Shown: positions 52,562 to 63,823 of the stretch, piece by piece
Layout of the letters: every line of letters begins with the position of its first letter
How positions within the stretch are numbered: position 1 is the stretch's first letter
NCBI RefSeq assembly: GCF_900107855.1
Contig: NZ_FNRJ01000003.1
Coordinates: 124,001 to 188,000 of the forward strand
DNA length: 64,000 nucleotides
Origin: Marinobacterium iners DSM 11526
GTDB taxonomy: Bacteria > Pseudomonadota > Gammaproteobacteria > Pseudomonadales > Balneatricaceae
Direction of reading: 5' to 3'
Translations under genes and position numbers: made by a program
The notes under the pieces: model-generated
Told to the model about the DNA's origin: nothing
The model's input: only the letters and a program-made list of their open reading frames with translations
Databases searched by the model: none

Positions 52562-53797
52562 TTAGCTCTCCCCCATCTGTGCCAAGATGCGATTGCGCAG
52601 CTCGTTAAACGCCACACGATCCTTGTCACCCACAGCCTCGGCAACAGGGATCGGTGCACGCATGGCATCAACCGGACGGCCGCTGATATGCAGCTCATAA
52701 TGTAAGTGCGCTCCGGTAGAGCGACCCGAGTTGCCTGACAGGGCGATTTTCTGCCCCCGACTCACAGTCTGCCCTTTGCTGACCAGCGACTTGCTCAGAT
52801 GCAGGTATCGGGTACGATACTTTTGACCGTGCTCAATCACGATATACAACCCCGCGTAGGGGTGGTTCTGCACCCGTGTTACCACACCATCCCCGGTTGC
52901 CAGAATGGGGGTGCCGATCGGAGTCGCGAAGTCGGTACCGTTGTGAGGTCTAACACGCCCCGTGACAGGATGCTTGCGATTGGGGTTGAAGGGCGAACTG
53001 AGACGAAACTTGCGCTCAGTGGGATAGCGCATGAATGCCCGCGCCAGACTCTCGCCATTCAGATCATAGTAGTGGCCATCAAACATGAAAGCGGTCAATT
53101 CACGCGCACGGTTGATAATCCGCAGCCCTTCCAGTCGTGAGTTGCCTGTCGGCTCGCCATTCACGAACTGCTCGGCACGCACGACTTGAAACAGGTCGCC
53201 TGCACGGAGGTCGCGCCGGAAATTGATCTTGTCTTGCAGCAGGTTTGAGATGCGCTGAACCTCAAGCGCATTGAGCCCTGCATTTTTGGCAGCCACATAG
53301 AAGCTGCCGTTGATTTCGCCCGCGATGAGCTCTTCTTTCCACTCGCCTTCAAGCAAATTCTCGTGATATTCAAACGTTTCATCACCAACACGGCTGAACA
53401 CCACCTGGTGGGCCGGGCTGAAGATCAGTTCCAGCTTGCTCAGCGCTCCCTCATTGAGCCAGAACGCCAACTGATCACCAGGCTTGAGTGTATCCAGAGC
53501 AAGAATCGAAACATCACTTTCGAGTACCTGATACATATGTTTCTGGGGTATACCCAGCATCTCAAAGATGGTACTGAGAGTATCACCAGGCTCAATGGTA
53601 TAGACAAAGTCAGCCGGCTCAAGATCCTTCACCTCTTCAGCATCTGCAGAAGAAAGGTCGGATACTTCAGGCACCGACAACCGCAGTTCAAGTGGAGCTG
53701 ACAGTGGTTGATAGGACAGCAGACCGGCTGCTACCAGGGATACAGGCACCGCAACACCGAGGGCCAGAAGCAGGCGTTTGGGTCTTATCATCTTCAT
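52562..53797 (-). CDS. Peptidoglycan DD-metalloendopeptidase (M23, MepM-like)
   Basis: A 411-aa membrane-anchored periplasmic hydrolase. An N-terminal membrane segment (residues 9-27) is followed by a LysM/OapA-like region (YTIEPGDTLSTIFEMLGIPQ, about 66-110), a linker domain and the LytM/M23 domain (about 275-390). The Zn ligands are intact: His and Asp in PHNGTDFATP, and HLHYEL. The arrangement matches E. coli MepM (YebA), which opens D,D-crosslinks for cell-wall growth. Confidence 0.9.
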   Translation of the reverse strand: MKMIRPKRLLLALGVAVPVSLVAAGLLSYQPLSAPLELRLSVPEVSDLSSADAEEVKDLEPADFVYTIEPGDTLSTIFEMLGIPQKHMYQVLESDVSILALDTLKPGDQLAFWLNEGALSKLELIFSPAHQVVFSRVGDETFEYHENLLEGEWKEELIAGEINGSFYVAAKNAGLNALEVQRISNLLQDKINFRRDLRAGDLFQVVRAEQFVNGEPTGNSRLEGLRIINRARELTAFMFDGHYYDLNGESLARAFMRYPTERKFRLSSPFNPNRKHPVTGRVRPHNGTDFATPIGTPILATGDGVVTRVQNHPYAGLYIVIEHGQKYRTRYLHLSKSLVSKGQTVSRGQKIALSGNSGRSTGAHLHYELHISGRPVDAMRAPIPVAEAVGDKDRVAFNELRNRILAQMGES

Positions 53798-53840
53798 GCT
53801 CTTATCCTCTGTTGTAGCATCCGCTGCTGTCGCCGAGTCA

Positions 53841-54458
53841 TTAGACAGTCAGGTTACGTACGCTGGCATCAACAAAAGCCTGCTTCAGGTCTTCGTAGGT
53901 ATGTACAGCCGGGAATTGCGGGAACTCAGCGATGACATTATCCGGTGCGTGGAACAGGATACCGGACTCAGCCTGCGTCAGCATGGTCGTATCATTGTAG
54001 GAATCACCGGTTGCGATCACACGATAGTTCAGCAGCTGAAATGCACGTACAGACTGGCGCTTCGGGTCGCGTTGGCGCAACGTGTAGTCGGTGATGCGCC
54101 CTTCATCATTCACTTCCAGCTTGTGGCAAAGCAGAGCCGGGTAGCCAAGCTGCTTCATCAACGGAGCAGCAAACTCATAGAAAGTATCTGACAGGATCAC
54201 CACCTGGAAGCGCTCCCGTAGCCAATCGATAAACTCACGGGCTCCTTCAAGTGGAGTCAGACGGCTGATGGTGTCCTGTATCTGAGGCAGGGTCAGGCCA
54301 TGCTCATCCAGAATGCGAAGACGCTGCTTCATCAGTACGTCGTAATCCGGGATATCCCGGGTGGTGGCTTTAAGTTCCTCGATACCGGTTTCTTCAGCAA
54401 ATGCAATCCAGATTTCGGGAATCAATACACCTTCAAGGTCAAGACAAGCCAGTTCCAC
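53841..54458 (-). CDS. thrH: Phosphoserine phosphatase / homoserine phosphotransferase ThrH
   Basis: A 205-aa HAD-superfamily enzyme that dephosphorylates phosphoserine and can transfer the phosphate to homoserine. Motif I is LDLEGVL with the nucleophile Asp at residue 7, motif II is VILSDTFYEF and motif III/IV is ATGDSYNDTTML. Long stretches (ATTRDIPDYDVLMKQRLRIL, EFPQFPAVHTYEDLK) are nearly those of Pseudomonas ThrH. It lies between the M23 peptidase and cysB, all on the minus strand. Confidence 0.96.
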   Translation of the reverse strand: MELACLDLEGVLIPEIWIAFAEETGIEELKATTRDIPDYDVLMKQRLRILDEHGLTLPQIQDTISRLTPLEGAREFIDWLRERFQVVILSDTFYEFAAPLMKQLGYPALLCHKLEVNDEGRITDYTLRQRDPKRQSVRAFQLLNYRVIATGDSYNDTTMLTQAESGILFHAPDNVIAEFPQFPAVHTYEDLKQAFVDASVRNLTV

Positions 54459-54555
54459 GCGGGACGCCTCCAGTCAGTTAATAAATTGCTCCACAATTTA
54501 CCCTGTCATTCAGAGGCTTTCAATGCTCAAGGCCTGTTACAGCGGGCTTTTACGC

Positions 54556-55572
<1,017 letters not shown>

Positions 55573-55617
55573 CTATAGAATAATGAAGAAAATCCCCTTA
55601 AACACAAGGGTTATCTT

Positions 55618-56724
55618 TCAGGCGCGATTTTTCAAGCGTTTGTTTTCCTCTTCCAGCCCCGCCACTCGTTTCTCCAGTGTTCCTGCACGCCCTTGAGCCT
55701 GGAGCAGCTGTTCTTCTTTTTCTTTAAGCAGGCCGCGAAGCTGATTCTCGCGACGGCCGCTCTCGCTGTTAAGGCCAACCTGCTTCTGGTTCAGTCGCTG
55801 CAATTCCTCTTCAAGCTGCCGTACACGTTCTTCGAGACGCTTGCTGCGGTTCGTCTCGGTAAGAAGCTGCGAATTGAGCTGCGCGAAGTCTCGCTGCTGC
55901 TGAACATCCTGCGCCTTCAGTTTGCGCAGTTCCTCATCCTGACTTTTGATTTGAGTTGTCTGGGTTTCCACTTTGACATCGCGTCGTGCCAGCAGCCCCT
56001 GAAGCTCATGTATTTCTCGGGTCAGCTCACCTTCTCTGCGCCCTGATTCATCACGCAGTTTTTCAAGCGCGTTGCGATAGTAGCGGGTATCAACTTCAGC
56101 CTTGGCAACCGTTTCCAGTCCGTGTCGCTGCTCGTCACGAATACGTTGATCAAATACACGCTTGGCATCTTCGTGTGCCTTGCGAAGGTGCGCCAACTCC
56201 TGGTCGGCATTGGAGCGCAGCTGCTCTTCCTTTTTTCGCAATGTCGTTTCGTTACCCAGGTTCTGACGCAGTACCTGAATTTCCGCTTCCAATGCCTGAG
56301 TCTGCTCACGCGCCTGGTCGAGCTTGACTCCCTGTTCTCGGTAACGGGCTTCCAGCTCCCCTACTTCACCTTGAGTACGGCGCAAGGCGTCGTCACAGGC
56401 ACGCTGTGCCTGATCCAGTGAAGGATCCGGGCGCTGCATCTGCAGGCTTAGTTCGGTGTGGGCTTCCTGTACCGCCTGGTGCCAAATTCTACTGAACGTC
56501 TGTTTCATCACATCCGGCATATCGGGGATGTGAGGACTGGTATCACTAAGACGTACACGCGCTGGAAGTAACTGCCACCACTCAATCAGCCCCGTGTTAA
56601 TTGTCTGTACCGCGTTGCACTGTTCCCCCAGGTCAATTTTCAGACGCTCCGGGGTGGGCGCTTCACCCGCCAGAAGACAACGATCGGCAGCAGCAAAAAG
56701 AGCCGCTTTCAGTTCTTTATCCAT
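55618..56724 (-). CDS. KfrA-like N-terminal DNA-binding domain, long coiled coil
   Basis: A 368-aa protein with a short N-terminal domain (residues 1-100; LFAAADRCLLAGEAPTPERL and IEWWQLLPARVR fit the KfrA_N DNA-binding domain) followed by some 250 residues of almost continuous charged coiled coil rich in Glu, Gln, Arg and Leu. KfrA proteins are plasmid partition helpers and DNA-binding filaments; chromosomal relatives have no settled role. The start at 56724 has AAGGA ten bases upstream. It sits 16 bases after rluC, on the same strand. Confidence 0.78.
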   Translation of the reverse strand: MDKELKAALFAAADRCLLAGEAPTPERLKIDLGEQCNAVQTINTGLIEWWQLLPARVRLSDTSPHIPDMPDVMKQTFSRIWHQAVQEAHTELSLQMQRPDPSLDQAQRACDDALRRTQGEVGELEARYREQGVKLDQAREQTQALEAEIQVLRQNLGNETTLRKKEEQLRSNADQELAHLRKAHEDAKRVFDQRIRDEQRHGLETVAKAEVDTRYYRNALEKLRDESGRREGELTREIHELQGLLARRDVKVETQTTQIKSQDEELRKLKAQDVQQQRDFAQLNSQLLTETNRSKRLEERVRQLEEELQRLNQKQVGLNSESGRRENQLRGLLKEKEEQLLQAQGRAGTLEKRVAGLEEENKRLKNRA

Positions 56725-56740
56725 ACTCGCTTCATCCTTA

Positions 56741-57709
56741 TCACTGCGGGTGCACAACTGAGAGTTGCTGTAGCGAAGTCGCTGTCGCTTCGTCCAGAGG
56801 CGCATCGACCTGCAGTTTGTCACCATCAGGCAGAGTTAGTTCAAGGCGGGCTGCATGCAGCATGAGGCGCCTCAACCCAAGCTGACGAAAGCCGCTGTTA
56901 TCCTCGTCGGGAGTATACTTGCTGTCACCAACTATCGGGTGCCCTGCAAATTGCGTGTGAACCCTGATTTGATGAGTGCGTCCTGTCAGAGGTCTTGCCT
57001 CCACCAGAGTCGCAAGATCCCCAAAGCGCTGCAACACCTTAAACGACGTAATGGAAGCTTTGCCGTCAGGGTGTACTTTGACCATGCGCTCCCCCGATTT
57101 GAGTTCAAATCTCTGTAGCGGCGCATCCACCTGGTTACAGCGAGCCGTCCAGCGACCAACCACCAGCGCGTGGTAAATCTTGCGAATCTTGCGCTCTCTC
57201 AATGCTTCATGAAGGTATCGCAGCATACTGCGTTTCTTGGCAACCATGATGCAGCCTGATGTATCGCGGTCGAGCCGATGCACCAGCTCGAGGAAGCGGC
57301 AATCTGGCCGCACCTGCCGCAAGGCTTCAATCAGGCCAAGGCTAACGCCGCTGCCGCCATGAACAGCAAGCCCGGCGGGCTTGTTGATGATCAACAGGCT
57401 GTCACTTTCGTACAGAATGGCCTCTTCCAGATGATCTGCCAGACCTTGCCCGACAGGCGCGGCCTCGCCACGCTGCGCTGTTCTGATCGGTGGTATGCGT
57501 ACTACATCACCCGATTCCAGCCGAGTGTCCGGCTTTACTCGTTTCTTGTTAACACGGATCTCGCCCTTGCGAAGAATCCTGTAAATCAGACTCTTGGGTA
57601 CACCTTTTAATGCAGTGCGCAAAAAGTTATCGACTCGCTGGCCGGCTTGATCCACATCCACTTCCAGATAACGGACCTGATGCTGCTCATTTTCTGCTGT
57701 ATGCGTCAT
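56741..57709 (-). CDS. rluC: 23S rRNA pseudouridine synthase RluC
   Basis: A 322-aa pseudouridine synthase; E. coli RluC modifies 23S rRNA positions 955, 2504 and 2580. An N-terminal S4 domain ([20 protein letters not shown], residues 24-80) precedes the RluA-type catalytic domain with [10 protein letters not shown], whose Asp is the nucleophile, near residue 147. RluC rather than RluA/D is favoured by the divergent rne gene, an arrangement shared with E. coli and Pseudomonas. Confidence 0.93.
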   Translation of the reverse strand: MTHTAENEQHQVRYLEVDVDQAGQRVDNFLRTALKGVPKSLIYRILRKGEIRVNKKRVKPDTRLESGDVVRIPPIRTAQRGEAAPVGQGLADHLEEAILYESDSLLIINKPAGLAVHGGSGVSLGLIEALRQVRPDCRFLELVHRLDRDTSGCIMVAKKRSMLRYLHEALRERKIRKIYHALVVGRWTARCNQVDAPLQRFELKSGERMVKVHPDGKASITSFKVLQRFGDLATLVEARPLTGRTHQIRVHTQFAGHPIVGDSKYTPDEDNSGFRQLGLRRLMLHAARLELTLPDGDKLQVDAPLDEATATSLQQLSVVHPQ

Positions 57710-57729
57710 AAAGACGAACTGACTCTCAA

Positions 57730-57758
57730 TTGATGCCTATGGGGTTAGCTGTTATATT
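57730..57758 (+). promoter_or_regulatory. Sigma-70 promoter of rne
   Basis: TTGATG (57730-57735) and TATATT (57753-57758) with 17 bases between, reading toward rne. It implies a 5' leader of about 410 bases. Confidence 0.65.
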
Positions 57759-57764
57759 CTACCG

Positions 57765-58177
57765 ATGCCGCAGGCGGTTGGCTTTAGTAAATTTGGAATC
57801 CATGCAGCCGGCCCCGCCATTTAATTCAGGATGAGTGGCCGCTCAAGACCCCGACCCACGGCAGAATACTGAGATCCCAACATGGGGTCACAAACTTTTT
57901 ACGTAACGCTTTCACGGCCTTCGCCTGACAGGAAGGTCCAGTTGGAGGTGAAGACGCACACTGACCAGGAACCTGCCCGCACCATCAGGGCAGCCACAGC
58001 CAGAACCTATAACGACATGGGTCAGCGTTTCCTTCACCGCCGATATGCAGTACGCCGTTTGCGTGACTGCAGGCAAGACTGCCACCCGCGGCTGCCAATC
58101 CAAAGACTGGACATCAGACTCTTTACCCTCTGCTTGCGCAGGGCGTAAAGCGTTGCGTTTATGAGAACGCACACAAC
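57765..58177 (+). promoter_or_regulatory. Long 5' untranslated leader of rne
   Basis: About 410 bases without a credible gene between the inferred start site and the rne ATG. The E. coli rne leader (361 nt) folds into hairpins through which RNase E destabilises its own mRNA; a similar autoregulatory leader is likely here. I did not fold it. Confidence 0.55.
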
Positions 58178-61100
58178 ATGAAAAGAATGCTTATCAACGC
58201 AACTCAGCCCGAAGAGTTGCGCGTTGCGCTGGTTGACGGCCAGCGTCTGTTCGATCTGGATATAGAATCCGACAGTCGCGAACAGAAAAAAGCCAACATC
58301 TACAAAGGCCGCATCACCCGGGTTGAACCCAGCCTGGAGGCGGCTTTTGTTGATTTTGGTGCAGAGCGCCATGGCTTTTTGCCGCTTAAAGAGATCGCCC
58401 GCGAATACTTCTGCAAGCAGCCCGAACGTGGCCAGCGTCCCAATATCAAGGAAATGGTCAAGGAAGGCACTGAGGTCATCGTTCAGGTCGATAAGGAAGA
58501 GCGTGGCAATAAAGGGGCAGCGCTGACCACTTTCATCAGCCTTGCTGGTCGCTATCTTGTTCTGATGCCTAACAACCCACGTGCCGGCGGCATTTCTCGC
58601 CGCATCGAGGGTGACGACCGCGCTCAGCTCAAGGAGGCGCTGTCAGGTGTCAATATCCCTGACGGCATGGGCGCCATTGTGCGCACCGCTGGCATTGGTC
58701 GCAGTTCTGAAGAACTGCAGTGGGATCTGGATTACCTGATTACCCTTTGGGATGCCGTCAAGGAGGTTAATCAGCGCCCTGCTCCCTTCCTGGTCTATCA
58801 GGAAAGCAACGTGGTCATTCGCGCCATCCGTGATTACCTGCGCGCTGACATCGGCGAAGTGCTGATTGACAACCCAACCGTGTACGAACAGGCCGTTCTG
58901 TTTGCACAGCAGGTGATGCCGAGTTACGAGAACCGCATCAAGCTGTACAAGGAGCAGACTCCGCTGTTCAACCGTTTCCAGATTGAAAGCCAGATCGAGA
59001 CCGCGTTTGAACGCGAAGTCAAACTGCCTTCCGGTGGCTCCATTGTTATCGATCCCACTGAAGCGCTGGTATCTATCGACATCAACTCTGCCCGCGCAAC
59101 CCGCGGTGGTGACATCGAAGAAACCGCATTACAGACCAACCTGGAGGCGGCCGAGGAGATCGCACGCCAGCTTCGCCTGCGTGATATCGGCGGACTTATC
59201 GTAATCGATTTCATCGATATGACGCCGATCAAAAACCAGCGTGAAGTGGAGAACCGCCTGCGCGATTCACTCAAACTTGACCGCGCCCGCGTTCAGATGG
59301 GACGAATTTCACGCTTCGGTCTGCTTGAAATGTCACGTCAGCGTCTTCGTCCTTCACTGAGTGAGTCTCGTGGCATGGTCTGTCCGCGCTGCCACGGTCA
59401 GGGGACTATTCGCGATACGGAATCACTGGCACTGTCGATTCTGCGCCTGATTGAAGAAGAATCCTCCAAGGATCGCACATCACAGATTCGTGCCATCCTG
59501 CCAGTCACCGTTGCCACCTATCTGCTCAACGAAAAACGTCATGAGGTGCACAACGCCGAACTGCGTCATCAAGTGCGTGTCGTTATCGTACCCAACCCGA
59601 ACATGGAAACACCGCACTACGAAGTGGTTCGCCTGCGTGACGATCATACAATTGCCACCACCCATGATGCGAGCTACACCCTGCAGCCAGAGATCGAGGT
59701 AGAAACACCTGATCCTGGTCGTGTCGTGCCGGTGAAGCGCGAGCAGGCTGCCGTGAAAGCGGTTGTACCACCCACTCGCGCACCACAGGGAAAAACCGAA
59801 GCAAACACTCCCGTGGCAGCTCCTGAAAAGCCCACTGCCCAGACCCCGTCTGTCACAGCAGCACCTGCCGCCGCTTCGGCTTCTTTTGGTGAACGCGTAC
59901 TGACTACATTGCGCACTCTGTTCGGAGGCAAGGCCGAGTCTGCTCCAGCCAAGGATAATAAGCAGGAAGCGCAGCCCGGTATCTCAGGCAATAATGATGC
60001 AAACGACAACCGCACCAGCCGAGGCAATCGTGACAGCGGTCGTGACAATAAGCGCCGCGCACGCGAGCGCCGCGAGAATGATCGTCGCCGTAACAGCCGT
60101 GAGCGTCGTGACAGCGATGAGGTGATTACGGTTGAACGTGATGCCAATCTGCCACCGATTGGCGAAACCGGCAACGGAGACAAAGAGAAGAAAGAAAACA
60201 ATGGCCGCAGCCGCCGCCGTCGCAGTCGCAACCGTCGCGATGAGCAGTCACCCCGTCAGGAGAATACCGCAGCTGAGGACAACCAGAGCAGCAATACACC
60301 TGAAAGCAAGTCTGAGGCACTGCAATCTCAAGCACCCCAGGCGGAGGTAACAGAAGAAGGTAGCCGCAGCCGTCGTCGTGGACGCCGTCGTCGCAACACC
60401 GAACAACGCAGCGCCACTCGTACACCTCTACCTCAGGAAATGCGTGACGAAAAGGCTGAAGACGAAATTCAGACTCTGCTTGCTGAAGACAAGATCACCA
60501 ATGCTACCTTGGCAGTGCCTGATGATGCTGCTGAGCAAACTGAAGTGGTGACGGCCGAGGTCAGCCCTGCAGCGATGCACGATTCTGCAGAGCAGGTACA
60601 CGCTGCCGCCAAGCCGCAAGTCGCTGAGACAGCCACTGAAGCGGTAGAGACCTTGGCTATCGAAAACGAGCCTTCGACAGCACAACAAGAGTCGTCTACC
60701 AAAGAGGAAGCCGTTTCGGCAGCCACTTCTGCTGAAGCAGTGCCGGATGTACCAGCACCGGAAGAGACTGCGACATCATCTGCCACGGAAGCCGAGCCAG
60801 CTGATGAACAGCCCTCTGCTGTAGAAAAAGCTGCAGCAGCCGAGCAGTCTGCTTCAGTCGACACTGCCACTGAAGCGGAAAGCAACGAGCAGGCCGATAA
60901 CAGCAGCGAGCGAAAGCGCTCCAGTCGTTCACGTGGACGTGACCGTCGTGGTCGTGGCAAGTCTCGTCAGGATAAGACTGCCGATGCAGAACAGACCCAG
61001 CCTGCGACTGATGCCGAAAACAGTTCGGCTGCAGAAATGGTGGAAGAATCAGCGCAGGCTGTGCCTGACACCGCTGTCGAGCTGTTTGCCCAGAGCGAGG

Positions 61101-61462
61101 ACGACACACCCAAGGTGGCTGTTGAGTCCCCCGCTACCGATCAGCACAGTGATCAGGAAGCGAACCGGAATGAGGCTGCAGAAATAGACCCGGCTACAGT
61201 GGAAACTCTTGCGGTAAAAGCGGAGCTGCAGCCAGCTGAGTCTGAGTCTGAGTCTGAGTCTGAGTCTGATAATCAGCAGCCTGCTGCAGCCGAAGAAAAA
61301 GCTGAAGCTGAAGCTGAAACTGAAGCCAATGAGACAAAGGCCGAGGCAGACGATACAGCGTCTACCAAGCCCGTGTCTCGCCGCCGTGCTCGTCGTGCGC
61401 CCAATGACCCACGCGAAGTGCGCCGTCGTCAGCAGGCAGACAATAAGGACGGTGACCTGTAA
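58178..61462 (+). CDS. rne: Ribonuclease E
   Basis: A 1094-aa endoribonuclease and degradosome scaffold. The catalytic half (residues 1-520) has [20 protein letters not shown], an S1 domain near 37-120, the catalytic Asp in [14 protein letters not shown] and [10 protein letters not shown], and the Zn-link CPRCHGQG. The C-terminal half is low-complexity: Arg-rich RNA-binding stretches ([20 protein letters not shown]), long acidic Ala/Glu/Thr tracts, an SESESESES run and a final basic segment [19 protein letters not shown]. Partner-binding motifs are not obvious. The weak RBS and long leader suggest post-transcriptional control. It is divergent from rluC. Confidence 0.96.
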   Translation: MKRMLINATQPEELRVALVDGQRLFDLDIESDSREQKKANIYKGRITRVEPSLEAAFVDFGAERHGFLPLKEIAREYFCKQPERGQRPNIKEMVKEGTEVIVQVDKEERGNKGAALTTFISLAGRYLVLMPNNPRAGGISRRIEGDDRAQLKEALSGVNIPDGMGAIVRTAGIGRSSEELQWDLDYLITLWDAVKEVNQRPAPFLVYQESNVVIRAIRDYLRADIGEVLIDNPTVYEQAVLFAQQVMPSYENRIKLYKEQTPLFNRFQIESQIETAFEREVKLPSGGSIVIDPTEALVSIDINSARATRGGDIEETALQTNLEAAEEIARQLRLRDIGGLIVIDFIDMTPIKNQREVENRLRDSLKLDRARVQMGRISRFGLLEMSRQRLRPSLSESRGMVCPRCHGQGTIRDTESLALSILRLIEEESSKDRTSQIRAILPVTVATYLLNEKRHEVHNAELRHQVRVVIVPNPNMETPHYEVVRLRDDHTIATTHDASYTLQPEIEVETPDPGRVVPVKREQAAVKAVVPPTRAPQGKTEANTPVAAPEKPTAQTPSVTAAPAAASASFGERVLTTLRTLFGGKAESAPAKDNKQEAQPGISGNNDANDNRTSRGNRDSGRDNKRRARERRENDRRRNSRERRDSDEVITVERDANLPPIGETGNGDKEKKENNGRSRRRRSRNRRDEQSPRQENTAAEDNQSSNTPESKSEALQSQAPQAEVTEEGSRSRRRGRRRRNTEQRSATRTPLPQEMRDEKAEDEIQTLLAEDKITNATLAVPDDAAEQTEVVTAEVSPAAMHDSAEQVHAAAKPQVAETATEAVETLAIENEPSTAQQESSTKEEAVSAATSAEAVPDVPAPEETATSSATEAEPADEQPSAVEKAAAAEQSASVDTATEAESNEQADNSSERKRSSRSRGRDRRGRGKSRQDKTADAEQTQPATDAENSSAAEMVEESAQAVPDTAVELFAQSEDDTPKVAVESPATDQHSDQEANRNEAAEIDPATVETLAVKAELQPAESESESESESDNQQPAAAEEKAEAEAETEANETKAEADDTASTKPVSRRRARRAPNDPREVRRRQQADNKDGDL
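61236..61270 (+). repeat. TCTGAG hexamer microsatellite in rne
   Basis: Four perfect TCTGAG units (61241-61264) with a partial unit on each side, encoding a Ser-Glu run. The copies are in frame, so gain or loss changes only the acidic linker length. Confidence 0.85.
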
Positions 61463-61474
61463 AGCTCACAGATA

Positions 61475-61512
61475 AAAAAACCGCAGCGGCGAACGCCCCT
61501 GCGGTTTTTTTT
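61475..61512. terminator. Bidirectional terminator between rne and murB
   Basis: AAAAAACCGCAG and CTGCGGTTTTTT arms around a GC-rich loop, with T-tracts on both strands, in the 75-base gap between the convergent rne and murB genes. Confidence 0.88.
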
Positions 61513-61537
61513 ATCCGTTAGTTACTGCACATTGCGA

Positions 61538-62566
61538 TCAGGGATAAAAACGTGGCTCCGGTTCCAGAATGACGCCGAAACGCTCCTGCACCACCTTTTG
61601 CACATGCATGGATAGATGTTCAATATCCTCACGGTGAGCAGCGCCAAGATTTACCAGCACCAGCGCTTGCTGGGCAAACACGCCAGCGCGATCGAGGGCA
61701 AACCCTTTCAGACCACATTGATCGATCAGCCAGCCTGCAGCCAGTTTATAACCACCGGTGTCAGCATAGGCAACGAGATTCTGGAACCGATGCTTCAGTT
61801 GCTCATACTTCTCAACCGATACCACCGGGTTCTTGAAAAAGCTGCCGGCATTACCGATGTCTAAGGGGTCAGGCAGTTTCGTACGACGGATTCTACACAC
61901 TGTATCGAATACACGCTCCGATGTGACAGGACCGTCGCCAAGCCCATCTCTCAGGCCTGCATAGCTCACTTCCGCTGTGAACTGCCGCGCAAGGCAAAAC
62001 TCCACAGCCGTGATAACGTACCGCTCAGGCTCACTGCTTTTAAACAGGCTGTCTCGGTAACCAAATCGACACGCCTCTGGGGTCAGGTCACGCTGGCGGT
62101 GCTCGTGTCGATCAAACACTTCGACTGCACTGATTCGATCCTTCAGCTCAACCCCGTAGGCACCGATATTTTGTACCGGTGCCGCTCCAACGGTTCCAGG
62201 TATCAGGGCAAGATTCTCAAGTCCGTAGAGTCCCTGCCTGATTGACCTTTCAACTGTTGCATGCCAATTTTCCCCGGCCCCTACACGCAAACGGACATGA
62301 TCTCCCGGCAGGTCAGACAATTGCCACCCACGAATCATTATCCGCGCAACAAGCCCCGGCACACGATCAGCCAGCACCAGATTGCTGCCGCCACCAAGCA
62401 GCAACAGCGGCATAGGGTGATGTTTCAACCACTGCTCCAGTTGCTTCAACTGATCAGCGGCATGAATTTCAGTGTAGTACTCAGCCACTGCTGGCAGCCC
62501 GAACGTATTCAGGGCCTGCAAGGGATATTCAGTCCTGAATTGTAGCGATTCAGTCACGGCACCCAC
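61538..62566 (-). CDS. murB: UDP-N-acetylenolpyruvoylglucosamine reductase
   Basis: A 342-aa type I MurB, the flavoenzyme making UDP-MurNAc for peptidoglycan. FAD-binding motif LLGGGSNLVLAD near residue 56, IPGTVGAAPVQNIGAYGVEL near 123, catalytic Ser in NAGSFFKNP near 244, and the C-terminal Glu in EPEPRFYP. The start overlaps the upstream phosphatase gene by 17 bases; GTG at 62566 is used, with GTG 62557 (three codons later) an equally possible start. Confidence 0.94.
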   Translation of the reverse strand: MGAVTESLQFRTEYPLQALNTFGLPAVAEYYTEIHAADQLKQLEQWLKHHPMPLLLLGGGSNLVLADRVPGLVARIMIRGWQLSDLPGDHVRLRVGAGENWHATVERSIRQGLYGLENLALIPGTVGAAPVQNIGAYGVELKDRISAVEVFDRHEHRQRDLTPEACRFGYRDSLFKSSEPERYVITAVEFCLARQFTAEVSYAGLRDGLGDGPVTSERVFDTVCRIRRTKLPDPLDIGNAGSFFKNPVVSVEKYEQLKHRFQNLVAYADTGGYKLAAGWLIDQCGLKGFALDRAGVFAQQALVLVNLGAAHREDIEHLSMHVQKVVQERFGVILEPEPRFYP

Positions 62567-63041
62567 CAGAGCGCAGGTGTCGCAACAGGCCTGCAGAAGC
62601 CGCCTCTACCAAATCGAGTACCTCATCGAAGCCTTGTTCACCGGAGGTGTAATAGGGGTCTGGCACTTCGCGAACACGGCTGTTGGCTGCAAATTCCAGA
62701 AACAGGCCAAGATGGCCACGAAAGTCTGTAGGGCAGCGCCTGCGAAGCTCGCGCAGGTTGGCGTCATCCATCGCCAGAATATAGTCAAACCGACCAAAAT
62801 CCTCATCCTCAACAGTCCGAGCACGCAAGTGCTCAAGTGAGTACCCCCGCCGTGCCGCTGCGGCTCGAGTACGTGGGTCCGGCGCCTTGCCAACATGCCA
62901 GTCACCGGTACCCGCCGAGTCAACATCAACCCTCATGCCGCCATTGTCTTGACTCAACAAATGCTCAAACACGCCATGTGCCGTTGGTGATCTGCAGATA
63001 TTGCCTAAGCAAACAAAAAGAATGCGCGTTGGTTTAGTCAT
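62550..63041 (-). CDS. Low-molecular-weight protein-tyrosine phosphatase
   Basis: A 163-aa cytoplasmic phosphatase with the LMW-PTP P-loop VCLGNICRSPTAHG near residue 10 (CX5R) and the general acid in VPDPYYTSG near 130. It is embedded between kdsB and murB, overlapping murB, as in Pseudomonas. Possible substrates include capsule/exopolysaccharide tyrosine kinases, not visible here. Confidence 0.92.
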   Translation of the reverse strand: MTKPTRILFVCLGNICRSPTAHGVFEHLLSQDNGGMRVDVDSAGTGDWHVGKAPDPRTRAAAARRGYSLEHLRARTVEDEDFGRFDYILAMDDANLRELRRRCPTDFRGHLGLFLEFAANSRVREVPDPYYTSGEQGFDEVLDLVEAASAGLLRHLRSGGCRD

Positions 63042-63052
63042 CCCTACCCCTG

Positions 63053-63820
63053 CTATTTAAGTACCAACAGCTGGCGGATGCGTTCCAGATCTTCAGGCGT
63101 ATCAACCCCTGCAGGCGGTGTTTCATCAGCCGCATCCACATGGATGCCAACACCATTCCAGAGTGCACGCAGCTGTTCCAGGCATTCGGTCTGTTCCAAG
63201 GGTGCTGGTGGCCAACGAACAAAGTCATTCAGCAACTTGACCCGATAGGCATACAGGCCAATATGCCTTTGCCAGGAAAAACCTTCCGGCATTGTGGACC
63301 GACCTACCTCGCTCATGAAGCTGTCACGCGGCCAAGGTATTGGTGCGCGACTGAAATACAGTGCCATGCCCTGGTGGTCGGTCACCACCTTGACTACGTT
63401 GGGGTTGACTAGCGCATCAACCGTTTCGATCGGCTCGGACAGGGTTGCAATTCCAGCCATCGGCAGTGCCATAAGGTTGTGTGCAACCTGGTTGATGATT
63501 CTGGGTGGAATCAAGGGTTCATCGCCCTGAACGTTCACCACAATATCGTCGGCGTAAAACCCCAGCTTGTGAACGACCTCCTGCAGCCGGTCAGTACCGG
63601 AAGGATGGTCGTCTGAAGTCATGCATACTTCAGCGCCAAAGTTCTGGGCAACATGTGCAATACGCTCATCATCCGTTGCAATGATGACGCGAACTGCTTC
63701 ACTTTCACAGGCACGCTCATAGACATGTTGCAACATCGGTTTGCCGGCAAGATCCGCCAGCGGCTTGCCAGGAAAGCGGCTGGAAGCATATCGAGCAGGA
63801 ATGACAACTGAAAAACTCAT
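63053..63820 (-). CDS. kdsB: 3-deoxy-manno-octulosonate cytidylyltransferase
   Basis: A 255-aa enzyme that activates Kdo as CMP-Kdo for lipopolysaccharide inner core. Nucleotide-binding [20 protein letters not shown] at the start, CTP/Mg-site [11 protein letters not shown] near residue 97 and the RHIGLYAYR segment near 185 are typical. It starts three bases after the ycaR stop and is followed by the phosphatase and murB on one message. Confidence 0.96.
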   Translation of the reverse strand: MSFSVVIPARYASSRFPGKPLADLAGKPMLQHVYERACESEAVRVIIATDDERIAHVAQNFGAEVCMTSDDHPSGTDRLQEVVHKLGFYADDIVVNVQGDEPLIPPRIINQVAHNLMALPMAGIATLSEPIETVDALVNPNVVKVVTDHQGMALYFSRAPIPWPRDSFMSEVGRSTMPEGFSWQRHIGLYAYRVKLLNDFVRWPPAPLEQTECLEQLRALWNGVGIHVDAADETPPAGVDTPEDLERIRQLLVLK

Positions 63821-63823
63821 GGC

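Noticed and set aside
57882-58148. Small gene in the rne leader (plus strand)
   Set aside because: No RBS, no recognisable features and the position fits an untranslated leader.
61236-61330. CRISPR-like repeats
   Set aside because: Simple in-frame hexamer repeats without spacers, inside rne. No CRISPR array or cas gene found in the window.
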